From Klebsormidium nitens (taxonomy: Eukaryota; Streptophyta; Klebsormidiophyceae; Klebsormidiales; Klebsormidiaceae): a DNA stretch of 64,000 bases. Below, one piece after another: positions 21,962-34,900 of the stretch. Where the stretch lies: the NCBI GenBank assembly GCA_000708835.1, contig DF236966.1, forward strand, positions 310,001-374,000, written 5' to 3'. The position numbers and the translations under genes are program-made. The notes under the pieces were generated by a model. The model did not search any database. It worked only from the letters and a program-made list of their open reading frames with translations, and was not told where the DNA came from. Position 1 is the stretch's first letter; each line of letters opens with the position of its first letter.

Positions 21962-24900
21962 GAGTTAGCTACATGGCGGGCACTGGTGCCAGCGTTGAGT
22001 GAGGACGGGCTAGGCAAGGTTGCGAAAGTACTCTCCCCAGAAGAGCTTTCGACCGTGGAAGAGGATGACTTCTCCAAATTGCTTTGGGATCTTGAACTCA
22101 GCGGTAGCGACCTCTGGGTCCTGGACTGGGCCTCGCGCATGCTAAGTGAGTTCAACGGTATCGGGCATGCGACTTGTATGTGTCAAGACTGCGTGAGCCT
22201 GTCAAAGTCGAAGGCCCTCACATCAGTGTTCTGGATAGTTTACTGGTGGTTTGGAGCGTAGATCTTGTGACGATTCCTGAAAAGGCCGTGTACGCAGGAA
22301 TGGTCCTTTGAAGCTAGGCAGCAGTCGAAAGCTCTCTCTGCATCCGGAAATTCTTTCGATGCTCGCAGCTTCTATTGCTCTCGACATTGGTTGCAAGCTG
22401 CCAAGTTTGGAAAAGACGGTCAAAGAAGTTGTCGAGCACGTTATAGTTTTTGAAGCATTTGAGTGCGCGAAAGACATCTCGTCACACTAACCCTCATATA
22501 ACGGACTACACTGATGAAACAGTGGAGGTTGATCGTTGACGTACTGTGATCAAATAAAATTTGAATGTTCCTTCTCCTCTGCAGAGCAGCATAATCTAGC
22601 TGGATTTCCGAATTTAGTTCCAACGGGCACACCAGACCTGTACGATTTCAAGAATGAGCAAGGCATGGTCTGTCAAATATTCTTTTTGGATCAAGATGGC
22701 GCCATTCAGAAGACGTTGCGGAGCTGGACGGCAATCAACGAGAGCACCTTCTTGCAAGATCCAGCAAATGCGCGAAGCAACTCCTTATCACATCTCTTGG
22801 TATCTGGCCTTGCAAAGGTGAGAATGCAAATGTTCGCAAAGACACACCTGCTTGCAGCGAGAACCTCAAGGAGAAGAAAACAACTCGACTACAGCAACCA
22901 TGGTGGGGATTGAAGCTTTTTGGCGGTCCAGTGTTCTCGAAAGATTGCTCTGAAATCAATGTCTTCGAGGTCTGAGCTGTACGGTTGCATCGGGTGTACC
23001 GACAGCCAGATTTCACCGCTTAGTATAGCCACTTTTTTGTAGCTCCAATTCCATTTTCAACAACCCAGGAGGCAATCCTATAGTCCTTGTCATGCTAGTA
23101 GATGCAATTCTGTGAAACTTCCCGAGCGACTCGTCAACAGAGACTTACTTTCGGTTTTAATGTGCTGCAGTTCGGCAAGTCTCTTATCATCCACCGTGTC
23201 GTGCCAGCCCTGCTGAAGACATCGCCGACTTTTGGCATTGGAGAGCCTGCATAGGCACTTGTTTGCTACATCGACCTGAGCTTCTTAGACCGCACGCATG
23301 GTCTCAGCAGATTTCTGGAGGAACTCCTTCACGAGCTCAACGGTTGGGCTAAAATCCACGGGTTGGAGCAAGTCCGACTTCCTCCTAGTGGAGCTTCATC
23401 AACCTTCTTTGAGGTGCGCTGAGAAACCTGTTTAACAATACGTCAGGCTTCCTTACGAGCCAGAACTGCTGGCGTCCCGACCCTCCGTCTGGTCTTACAA
23501 CCCACCTCTTTGTAAGCTCGTCGCTGACTAAACAAATATTGCAATGGGAGTCATTTTGAGTACAAAAAAGATCCCGTCCGAGGCCGGCCGGCAGCCTCCC
23601 TGCTCGGCAGAGGTTAAAAGCAGGGATACCGCGAGAGCGAAGAGAAACGAAACAAGTTAGAAGATGCAGATTCCACGGTTGCAATTCACGTGCCTGGTTA
23701 AGAATTGGGTACATCCAGGATTTAAGCAGGTCAACGCCTGGAACACAAACAGCAAAGACACTCACGCTCGACACCACATACTACATGCTGGCTCAAAACG
23801 ATCAAAATACTTAATCGAGACATCAACCAGTCAATATATTGAGTGCAAGTACTAACCTGTCAGAGGGCTTATTCTACCTGACGGGCCAACCACCAGGCAA
23901 AACCTACGTGTTAACCCGCAAGCTTGTGGTCAGACAGGGGTTACATCAGAAGAAAAACCGCTGGCAACGAGAGTGTGCTGCTCCACTAATGCCATCTTAA
24001 CGCTTCTTGAACGCGACGAAGAACCTGACTGCAGTGCAGACAGAAAGGCTAAAGCAACGATTAAATTCCTCCGTAGATGGCGCTGGAAGCCTTCTTTTCG
24101 AGCTTGCCCGAGGACCGCCTCTTCTATCTAGCACTAGACGAGCTCCAAGAAATCTTCCTCATCTCCGTAGACGGCGTGCTGAGTCAGGATGACGTCATAC
24201 GGGCCGGGGTGGTGCTGAAGCGCCTCCTCCGCCAGCGGAGCAACGTGCTGGTGGCGGTCACCGGAAGCGGAATGGCCACCGTGTGGTCAAACATACTCAG
24301 TGCCCCAGCAAACGGAAGGGCGGTCTATTCAATGCTTCGAGTCCTCGCCCTGCCATCAAGTTCCCCTGAGCCCGCGATAGCGAATGCGTGGGCTTGGCTC
24401 AAAGCCCATTCAATTAGCGGCGGAGTTCAGCTGCCCGAGGAGCTTTTGCGCTCTAGCCCGCGAAACGTGGCGCTTCTCGTGGACTCCGTAACGGATTTCG
24501 TGAAAAAGGGCGCGCCGGAGGACGTGATGGAGCACGTCCGCGGGTACGAGAGGACCAGGCTGGTAAAGGAGGTAAGCATCTTGACCACTCATACCTTGAC
24601 TGCTGGGCTGAAGTGCTTGCAGCCGGGTCTGGCTAAAGTTGACATTCCAATTTGCTTTACTCAGGGTCCATAATCGGTCTAAGATACACGCTTGTCAAGT
24701 CATTTGTCCATTTGTCGTTTGTCCATTTCCTTTCCACGTGCCAAGATCCTGCCGTGGGCTTTCAGGATGATGACAGTCGCTTTTCCAGTATAATTTTGCA
24801 GGCCTATCTCTCGTCTCTTGTGCCCCCTTGTGCAGATCGGGTCCACTAGAAGTATTGATAGAGTTGCGCGCGGGAATTGTTTGCTGGCCACCATTTACTT

Positions 24901-27453
24901 CTGTACAAATTCTTATGTGACTTACTTTTGTTCAACTTTTTAAATCTCCGATCATCTTATGGCAGCCCGTATTTTCGACCGAGCATTGCTCAATAATTGC
25001 AACTGTTCTGACCGAAGATGGCGTTGTTCAGCAAGCGTTTCTCCTCCCCTGCTCGGATGCTCCCCAAGGTTATTTGTCGTTCATCCACTTATTTATGCGC
25101 GTCAGTTAGATGCGAAACAGACTTCAAAACGCCGGCGAGTCGAATATTGCGGGCCCCTAAGTCAGTAGTATAGGTACACTGAGGTCTGCAAAAATCCATG
25201 GCCAGTCCCTGTTTGTCTCGTTGTGGTGTATTAACGTCTGCCCTTCCAAGTAGCCTTCGCCCTCACGTTACAGCAGCATAAATACGTCTCGAAGGCGCTA
25301 TTAGTATTCTTCCACGTCGAATACTACTTTGATTATAAACTTTCTCGAACGCTTCCTTCATCTTTCCCATTGTGGCGAGTCGTAGAGTGCATGCTGGCGA
25401 GTTGCTTGCAGTCGCCAGCCTGAAACGCTCGGGATTTGAAGCGGGAACTTACTCGTCGTTCTACAAACACCAAGATACCCCGAACTCTTGGAATAAGAGC
25501 CTTTTACAGGGCCGAGTTGGAAGTGAAGGGCTTGAAAACTGTGCTCTGTATCCTACAGACGTTGGACGACTTCGCCGTCTTCCTGAGAGAAGGGGACAGC
25601 ACGTTTCGTGCACGCTTCGCAGCGCTCTGCGATGACCAAGTCGGAGTGGATCCGAGGGACCTGGAACGTCTCTGGTTGGGAGCAGACTTTCTGCTAAAGC
25701 CGTACGTGAAGCCGGCTGCGGGGACGAGCAAGGTGTTCTTGGACGCTCCTTATCACACCATCATTTTCAAGGTAAGGACATCTTAAAGGACTTTCCCGTA
25801 CCGCTTCAGCGCACCGTTTTTGAGGTGATCTTAGAAAGGGGTTGCGCCTTCGGAAATGCCATTCTTTTTTCCTTCTATCATGTTGCCAAAGATACAGCCC
25901 TTTTCGAGCATGCTTTTGCAGAAGGCGGAACGCTTCATTATGGTCCCTTCATGTTTCATTGTGGTCCCTTCAGTTTAAGTGGACAAGGCGTTTGGCGCCA
26001 TGGCTAAACGATCCGACGAGCCAACTGACGTGATAACCTGCTGCTCACTTTTCTGGGTAACTTTTCGGTTGCGGCACTAAGCGGGGCAATTGGTCGGTAA
26101 TACTCTCGAAGGCACCATGTCGTTATCCAAAGCTTTCGAACGAACGCCGCAAATCCCTCAGCGTGTGGAGACAAGAATGAACATTCTGGAAACGTTACTG
26201 CAATACGAGAGCGGCCTGACTGTCAGACCCTGGGATCTGAGACAAAACCAATATGTAGAAGGCTGGTTACAAGGGAAAGCGCAATCTATCACGGAATGGC
26301 ACGTTGATCTCGGTTTCTCCTATTGGCCGGCGATCAAAGCGCTGTGTTTCTTTTGGCATGCAGACCTTGATCGACGGGAACGGGAAGCTGGACACGTCCA
26401 AAGTCAACAACTTGCAGTACCCGGTTGCGGTATACCACAAAGTGGCCCATGAGTAAGTTGCAAACAGATCCCGACCTGACGTATTTGAAAAGGTGGTGTG
26501 CAACTTTCGCTGTCATCTTCCTTCTAGCGAGAGCAAATGGTCAGAAAGAGGTGCACGAGATCGGTCAGATCTTGCCTCTCTTTGTTAGAGAGGGTTAACC
26601 GCCCGCGCCTTTGCCGTAACGCTTCGACTGAGCATTCCTTCCGCATGTACTCGCTGTATGGTGCTTCGGTTTGCAGATAGATGTTCCCCGTTGGCAGTCT
26701 GCTGTTGCGCAGTTACTCTGCAATAGTGGGAGAAGACATAGTTGAAACACCTCAAAGGAAGTACATGACGTCCACTCATGGTTTCCGTCTTTCCAGGTCG
26801 GCATGATTTTCTAAAGCTCGGATTGTTCCTCTGCTGACAAAGGACAGTCCCTGGTTTGGATGAACTTCTCTCCAAGCATTTTGCATTCTGGTAAACCTTG
26901 CTTGCCGACCGGTACTGCTTGGCAGGTCCCCTCTAGATGTTTTCTGAAGAACCTGTGTTCAAATCTTCCTGCTTGGTTGAAATCCCTCGTTGGTCCAAGT
27001 TTTCGAAGGGCTTGACATTCTTATTTGTCCTTTTTATCCTGCCTGACTGCATTATTTTGCCGCAGGTTGAAGACCTTTGGTGCATCATACAAGCGAGAGA
27101 AGGCGTCAAAGGGGCCAAGGGACGCTTTCTCCGACGACACACTTGGTCGGGAACTAGAAACTACCATGAACGCGTTGCTCAGTGTCATGCCGGCGTGTTG
27201 GCAAAGGACGGCCTGGATTCAATGGCTGGCCAGCCTCCAAACCCCTGAGTACGCTGCTGAGGCGAGCGCAACGGTACAGAGACTTGCCGAGCAAGTAACT
27301 CCGGAGGCGCGGGACATGGCGGACGTGCTTTACCTGGTTCACTGCGCGGTAGCACACCGATCACGGCTTTTGGTAGAGGTTCTGGATTCTTTTCCAGCAA
27401 CCTTGGAGATCCACCGGGGCATCTTGTCGTCGTTGTCAAAAAAACCAGATTGA
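21962..27453 (+). CDS. P-loop ATPase, STAND/Crinkler-RHS-like, 5' incomplete, with in-frame TAG
   Basis: Exons supported by splice sites and phase: 21962-22145, 22585-22817, 23171-23413, 24077-24571, about 25442-25771, 26364-26452, 27066-27453 (stop). A Walker A motif GLAKFGKS is formed across the 22817/23171 junction. YIDLSFLDRTHGLSRFLEEL follows, then a Walker B LFYLALDELQEIFL and a sensor-like VAVTGSGMATVWSNI. Late exons carry TLIDGNGKLDTSKVNN and a helical C-terminus. The layout resembles STAND/Crinkler-type ATPases, named from motif order only. Codon 28 of exon 23171-23413 (23252-23254) is TAG, with clear coding on both sides in the same frame. Either the gene is a recent pseudogene, the base is an error, or the AG at 23253-23254 is used as a phase-0 acceptor, which would remove GKS. 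The 5' end is not identified. Confidence 0.65.
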
Positions 27454-27471
27454 TTTCGACACTGGCCTTTG

Positions 27472-27477
27472 AATAAA
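27472..27477 (+). terminator. candidate poly(A) signal of the ATPase gene
   Basis: AATAAA lies 19 bases after the stop codon at 27453, followed by an AT-rich stretch. Confidence 0.4.
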
Positions 27478-28987
27478 TAATTGTAACCAAATGTCTTTTC
27501 CCCATTTTTGTTTTACAGAAGACAGCAATTGAATGATCAGTCAGTCGGACTGTATTCAAGACCTTGATACAGTGTATGAACGACAGCCAGATCGCATTCC
27601 TGCCTAAGCCGTGGCGGCCGCTTTGGTGCAACGTGTACCAATTGCACGAAGATTGTCATTAGTCAGGACATGCCGAGAGAGACTTGAAGCTTGAGGCAAA
27701 GTAGATGTTCCAGTTGCTGCATGCAAGCAGTGGCCGGACTGGGTCCATGGTCAAGTTAGTCCGGATGAGATTTAACGGTCGATCGTTTGTGGCCAGGCCC
27801 TGGAGCCCGGAGCCAGATTCCACTTTGATGCGGACGGTCATACCGTATCTGCTCGCATGAAGGCCGGGTTGCTCATAGTACATAATGAACGCGTGCGTGT
27901 GTCTCCCATGTCAGTGGCAGGTGTCACGCGGTGGTCGCTTGCCAGACACTCGCTTATAAGCGGACAGCGGCAGAGGACGTACGGCCTGTATAGCGGCCCA
28001 TGTGCCATTATGGCATGGCGCCATGTGAATCAGTGAATCATACTAAGTGACTTTTGAAGATCAAGGTAGGGACATATATCGCATAATAGTGATTTGGACT
28101 CAGTCACGCGCGTGCATCAGGATGACGAGCGTCCCCACATTGACAACTGACATCATGCAGCATCGCCTGGAGTTTGCGGGAGAGTTTGAGGCATTCACTG
28201 AGGATCGGCATGCGGCCCGGTGGCAGACCGACCCGCATTGTACGTAGCGATCAACGTATTGTGTACGTCCGACCGCGCCTCGTATGCAGGGCAAGGCCAA
28301 GTTGGTTATGATTGTTCAAGCCATGCATGCAGGCGGAAACGGCCGGCTCTCTTCTCGCAGAAGGTGCGGCAACATGAATGTCGGATGAGATCGTACTGAT
28401 ATGGCGGTCGCGCTGGCATAGACCCCATTTTATGGCCCCAGAATGTCCAGGGTGTTGACTCGGACTGATCAATATGTTAGAGCTGTGCCAAGGTCTGGCC
28501 TGCCGCCTAACGAGTGTCACTCCGTTGCCAAGATCTATCGACTGGTGAACATTATCTAGCCCAGGCCCTTAATAGACGGGTCCGTGACGGGCGCAACGGT
28601 CGACTTGACACAACAATCTTCGAGTAGTTTGACGGTCCGCTTTGAATCGCGTGGAACAAGAGAAGGCTGCAAACCTTCACTATATCATGTCGTGACCAAA
28701 CCCTCCCTTGCTGACGCTGCTTTGCAGCAAGTCCCGTACTCCCTCGATGATCTCGAGCCCTTCCGTCCGGATGTCCAGACGGGGATTGACTAACTGCATC
28801 AGAACACAACGGTTGCAAACGTTCAACTTTTACGGCTTAGTTGACTCGCTTTCGTTACCTCAACAAAATGAAAGACCCAGATTCAAACATTCTCACGCGA
28901 AAGAAGCATTCGAGAATCGATCGTGACAGATAGATCTGTAGTAGATTCCAGGGACGCCTAAACTTGCAGGGCTCGGGAATTCAGTGC
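27478..28987. other. intergenic region between convergent genes
   Basis: This lies between the 3' ends of the ATPase gene (+) and the DExH helicase gene (-). No coherent coding sequence, repeat family or RNA gene could be recognised. Confidence 0.55.
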
Positions 28988-31900
28988 TTAGAAACTGAAA
29001 TCTGGGCATGCAGATTTCTCATGCTCTACCTTTGCTTGTAGCAACGCTTGCAGCTCGTTCCGCAGGCCCTTGATCAGTGTCGCCGTGAGGCGGTCGCTTG
29101 TGAACATGACGTAGCCATCGAACATCCTGTCAAGAGGAGCAGGCGTGTGAGAATGACGTCACCAGGCGTCATTGTGACGTGTGCTGGCTTACGCTCGAAG
29201 GACCTGATTGAGCGAGACCGCGAAGCATAATCCTGTCCCGACGAATCTGGCCGCGGGCAAAGGCAACAGGATGCAGTAACGAGAGGTGCGATACTTGACA
29301 AATCGAGAGCCGCGCAATAAGAGGAATCAGAAACAAGCCCCGCACTATGATTGATAAAAGAGGAGGAAAAACCGCCCACTCGACTCGCACACCGTGTGAA
29401 CAGCGGAACGTCAAGTCATGAGGAGAGCGAACGGAAGAACATCGAAAACTGAAGGCTTTTTGAAAGCAGAAAAAAGGAGAAATATCGGCACTTAGGGCGT
29501 TGTTCGGCTCACTTGAGCAGCCCTGAGCCCTCTTCGCTGTCAATGTGACCGCCGAAGACGACAAGCGACAGGTCGCACACGGGAGTGGAGTCCCGCACAT
29601 AGATCTTGGCCGTCTTGATCTGGATAGAGAGACATGATGTCGTTCAGGGACAGCTCGGGCATTTCGCCCTAGCCCAACCATTTTTTTTGCCGCACGGGCA
29701 AAATCGAAATCTATTTTCGGATTATCTAACGAAATCTGCGACCTCACATGCACGTGTGTAACATGTGTCGTGCGGCTCGTCTTCTGATAGCACTTTGAAA
29801 GCGACGTCAGAAAGCACCGCGCTCGAGCATCCGCGTACTGAGTAACTGAGTCCGAGATCAAATCTCGGGTGTGCCGTCCGGAATGTTCCGACACAGGGCG
29901 CACCAGTCTTAAGGTACCTTACGAGTGAGAACGAGGAGACCGACCAGCTTCTCCTCGGCCAGGAGGGCTTCTCTTTCTAAAGGTGCCTTATGCTGCAATC
30001 TAACCCTGGGTGCAACTGGTTCGCCAAGCGAGGCGACACACCACAAGAAACAGGGTACACACGAAGTAGCAACCTCTGGTTTGGACATACCCCGGCACTT
30101 CCTGTACATCAGCTTCTCTTCTGTCCTGACATGTTAAGATGCCAGGAGCCGCTTTTCAGAGAATCCAAGTTTGAAATTCGGAGCATGCGGCGCACCTTGT
30201 TGGAGAAGACCATCCAGGGCATCTTGTACTCGTTGCGCCTGTGGTTGACGGACATCGGGTGGATGTCCACGTCAGCAGCGTCCATGTCCTTAAATGTGTA
30301 CGTCACGCGCCCATACGCCTTGTCGCGCTGCGCAGAAAGAACCACCAGGGCTTTGCTCTCGCATTGTAGCTCGATTCAGAAGCTCGAATGAACGTTGAAC
30401 AGTCAGAAAGGGCTCCTTCTCGAGCAAAACGCAGTGAAGCTGTCAGGAAGGGTGTCTTGTCAATACCGCATCTCAAGAAAACTATAGCCAATGTCCTGGA
30501 ACGTGCTTTGCACTTGCAGCTAAACGTCAGGCGCCCGTACGCCTTTCGTTCCTTTGCGGCCAATCCAGCTCGCGCGCAAAGAGTATCAGCAGCCGGCCAA
30601 CGTCTTCGTTACAGCCACACAAGAGAGAGGAGCAGACAAATACGGCCGAAGATTTTCTGTCTGCGTGCCCTATGTCCGTAAGGGATCGACGTTAGCTCCG
30701 AACTAGGAAGATGGACCGTAAGGAGCCGCAGAACGCCAACAATATAGATACGACGCTCAGTAAGACGGTCTCACGCTCCGGCAGAGCGGCTCATTTAGCA
30801 TAAAAAGTGAGCGACCGCTGGAGCAACAAGGTTTGAGTCGCAAGGAAGATCACGGGCAGAACAAAAACCAAAGCCGAAAACCAAAGGGAATGCACATGTT
30901 AAGAACGAAGTATACGGGCAACTTATGCAGCGACAAATCAAGTGACACTTGCGAGACAGGATTCAGTCTCTACCGTTCAGAGCGCTAACGAAGCTGTCAA
31001 TACGGAGCTTTCGGACGTAGCCGTCATCGGACGTCATCGGACGTAGCCGTCTTTCCTAAGAACATTAGACCAAGAAGAAAATTTTGCCAGAGAACGCAGC
31101 CCTCACGTTTACGGCGACAATCTGCGGGTAGAGGCCGGAGCAGAGCACGGCCCGGACAAGGTACGTGTCCGCAGCGTATTCGTTGTACGCTTCCCAGCCC
31201 GTCTGGCGGTCCACGAAGCCCATGTCCGTCAGAATGCGCGCGTACTGCCGCCGCAGGATGTCGATCTGCAGGGAAGGGGTTCTTAATAGGCCTGTCTTGA
31301 CGGTCTTCCTCATTGATTTCTAAGCAGACGAGTCGATTGGGGCTTTCCGTAAATCCAACATGTCAATTGGTGACTTATCGTGTCCTGCCCTTATTAAACA
31401 TAAAGACATCACGAAGATTCACTTTCCGCGTAATCAAGTGTTTCCTCCTCCTTTTTCCAAAGCCAGCTTCGATTGAACATCACTTGGCAACTGCTCTGTC
31501 CGGCCTGGGTTACCTTCTACATCGCCAATTACACACGAACCCGACAGCTTTTACTTCCGTCATCAAAACCGAGCAGAAAGAAAACGCGTTCCTCCCCACC
31601 TGGTTCATCGTCGCATTCGACAAGAAGTACTCCTTGCAAAAGTCGAGCTCCATCCCCCTCGCTCTTGCGCGCGTCCACCCCTCGAACGCACGCACGAGTG
31701 CCACGTGGTCCGACTCCGTGTTTCCCGCCAGCGCTAATTTCGCCTCGAGCGCCGCCCACTTGTGCGTCCCGGGCACGGAGAACGGGTCCTTGTGTGAAAG
31801 CCCCGCAGCAATGGTGAGAATAGGCCCCAGGCACTGGAATGTGGCGCCCATTAACAGCATCTTGCCCAGGCGGGGGTCAATGGGCAGCTCGGAGAGGTGC

Positions 31901-34900
31901 TTGCCTGCGGATGGGAAGAAAATTGAGTTCATATAATGGCAACTTCCCAAAACAAGTAGACAATCTACTGTCTGGTCTTGTTGGCCGCCCTTGCTTTACT
32001 GCGAAATGGGGGTTTCGTGCCGGCCTCGCAAGCCCCTTTGGTCCTTTCTCTTGCGGTGGTGAGTGCACCGCTCAAAACGTAGAGGAGAAGTGCGCATGCT
32101 TGCTTCTTTGCAGTCAGTCCCAAAAAAGCTTCACTGTTTACTATGTTGTTGCAAAAACCAGGGGGCCACTTGAAAGTCTCAACAGCTGAGCAAGGCATCC
32201 GCCAACAAGGCAAGCAAGACTGCTCAAATGCTCAAATGCGCGATTTGTACGGTCCTGCAGCTCGTCTTCGTCACAAATCAAAGCGCATACCGAAGACGTT
32301 ATGAAGTCAGGCAGTGATGCAGGACTGGGTGCGGTGACGAAGTCTTCCGAAGCAGTCAGTTGTCCAAGCCCCCTCGTCTCACTCGAGTGCTTGGGAACGA
32401 AAAATGTTGGTTCAGAAGTCCGGTAAGATGGAAACAGAAGTTTTCAGTTGGCCTCCACTCTTAGCGAATATCTGGACGGTCTCTGATGAGTGACACGAAG
32501 CGAAAAAGGTTTGGAGGGCTCACCGAGGGGGGTTAGGTTCTCTTCCCGGTCAACCGCCCCGATACTCTGCAGCATCTTGACCCCGATCGCGATGGTGCGC
32601 TTGTCGGGGGGCTCCATGGCGCGGGACAGAATGCTCTCGATGCTTGTTGGGCCCATGATGGGCTCCAGGCTTTTCACCTGCAACGAGAGTAATAATCTGC
32701 TGTCTGATGTTGTTGTGTGTTACTGTTCATCATTTAGGGGGCAGATAATATGAGCTTAAAGAAGGCTCCATGGGGCGCGATGGGATGCTCAAGCTGCTGT
32801 TTTGGGGCCGAGAATGGGCACCCAGAATCTTCGCCTGCACAGAGCCGCGTAGCGCTTGCCTGTCAGAGACTGTGCGTTACTGGTGCTTAAATTCTACAAC
32901 AAGTTTGTCGACGTGGACTTGGCAGCAGAAAGAACATGTATGCCGCTCATCAGACGCCAGCCACTGCACCTGCGGCGCGACTAACTTTCGCCAGTATGCG
33001 ACGGAGTTGGGTTACCACCGACATTTTGATAGATAAGACCGCTTCTGACCAGAGCTACTAGCGAAGTGTAGCGCTGCAGATGATGAGAAGATTGTCGACA
33101 GAAGAGAGCGTTACGGAGCTGGTCTTCAACGGAACGACTCAATAGCGCTCTAAACAAGCTTACCCGGAAGCCAGATGACAGTTGCAACTAGGATGCAACT
33201 AGAAGTACGATGTGCGATGGGGCCTAACCTGTAGGCACAGCTCCTCGAGCGGCGTCCTGAGCATCTCGGGCGCCGCATAGTCCGCCATCTTCTTGTTGTA
33301 CATCAACTGCGGATACAGGTGGTAGCAGATCCCCGGCTGCACGCGCCCCGCACGGCCTCGCCGCTGCACGGAAAAGCACGCACGTCAGCAGCCTGTTCAT
33401 ATGACGTCAGCAATCCTTTGTTTCATGACGTCAGCAGCATTCAATCGGTGACGTCATCCCGTTGGGAACCCGATGTTTAGGACCCTTTCTTGATCTTCAA
33501 CGGTTCCTGGGCGCTTGAAGTGTGACCTTAGAAAAAAGAAACGATCCGCAATCCTCTGACAGTACATTCTACTGTAATGTCTGACAGTACATTTCACTGT
33601 AATGTCTAACGTAAAATTGGCAGGACGTCAACAATCCAAATCTAGTAGCTGGCATGCAATCGTCAGCCCGAGCCTTGAGGGATCGTTGCAAACTGATGCA
33701 TGACACTCTTCGTCCTCACCTGCCTGGCGGACGCTTTCGAAATCCAGGTGGTGTCAAGGCTGGACAGCTTGTTGAGCGGGTCGTAGCGGTGCTCCTTGGC
33801 CAGCCCGCAGTCAATGACGTGGACTACGTCATCGATGGTTACGGACGTCTCTGCCAAGTTTGTCGCCAAGACGATCTTTCGAACGCCCGGCGGGGGCCGA
33901 TCGAAGATGAGCTTCTGCACAAGGAGCGAAGCGAGAAAGTTGTTACGTCTGCCTTTTGCACTCTTCGCCTGCAAGCTCAGAGGGGTGCACGAGGCAGCTC
34001 GTGGTTCTACCCGAGCTACAATTGCTGCCCTGCTGGGATCAAAGAACACTCCACTTTTCTCGCGTAACCAGCACTCAGAAGTGGGATGTGCGAATCGTAG
34101 CGACGGGAATAGCGCATCCCATATTTATTGCTCGTCAACGCCCTCTTTTGAGAATCCTAGCACCCCCCCACGCACCTGGCTGGCCCCCGGCATCTGCCCG
34201 TGCAGCGCCATGATCTGCACCTTCCCCTGCGCCTCCAACCTCGACAACCTCGGGTTCTTCCTCAGCGCATCCATCAGATCCTGGATATCTTCCCACCCAG
34301 TCAGAAACACCAGGACCGCACCCTCGGGGGCCATGTCTTTGTACGGGCGCATCGGGCCGAGGTGTCGGTCGCGCGCGGTCAGCACCCGGGGGGACTTCCC
34401 GGCCCCTTTCCCGCAGCAGATGTGACAGATGAGGGCTTCTACCAGGGCGAGATCGGGGCCAAGGGTCTCGTCGTCGTTGAAGCGGGCGATGGACTGCTGG
34501 ACGTGGCGGGGGTAGTCGGGGAACATCTCCTGAAGTAGAAAGGAGATGAGAGCTTTTGCTGAACAGAACGCTTGGGAAATTAGAAACCTCCGGCGATTGG
34601 TAAATGAGCGGGGGAACTGCTGGACGTGACGAGAGAGTTTTACTGTTTTCTTCTCCACAGTTGCTTGCAGCTAGTCGGACGTTCAACCAGCTATGTCAAC
34701 TCTGAAAGGGGACAGACGAGGACGAAAGGTTCGAGCCGCTGAAGTCCAACGTGATCATCACTGGGTTCTGAAAAAGATCAGAGTCAACGAAACCCGCTGC
34801 AAGTTGCCAACAAATACTGCTTCAGACGAACGAGGCTCTCGAATACCAGCCTGCCATTCTGAATCGAGGGCGTCTGGCAGCGAAATATGGGCCAGCGACC

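Noticed and set aside
34720-34745. GGTTCGAGCC resembling a tRNA B box
   Set aside because: No A box or cloverleaf could be built around it.
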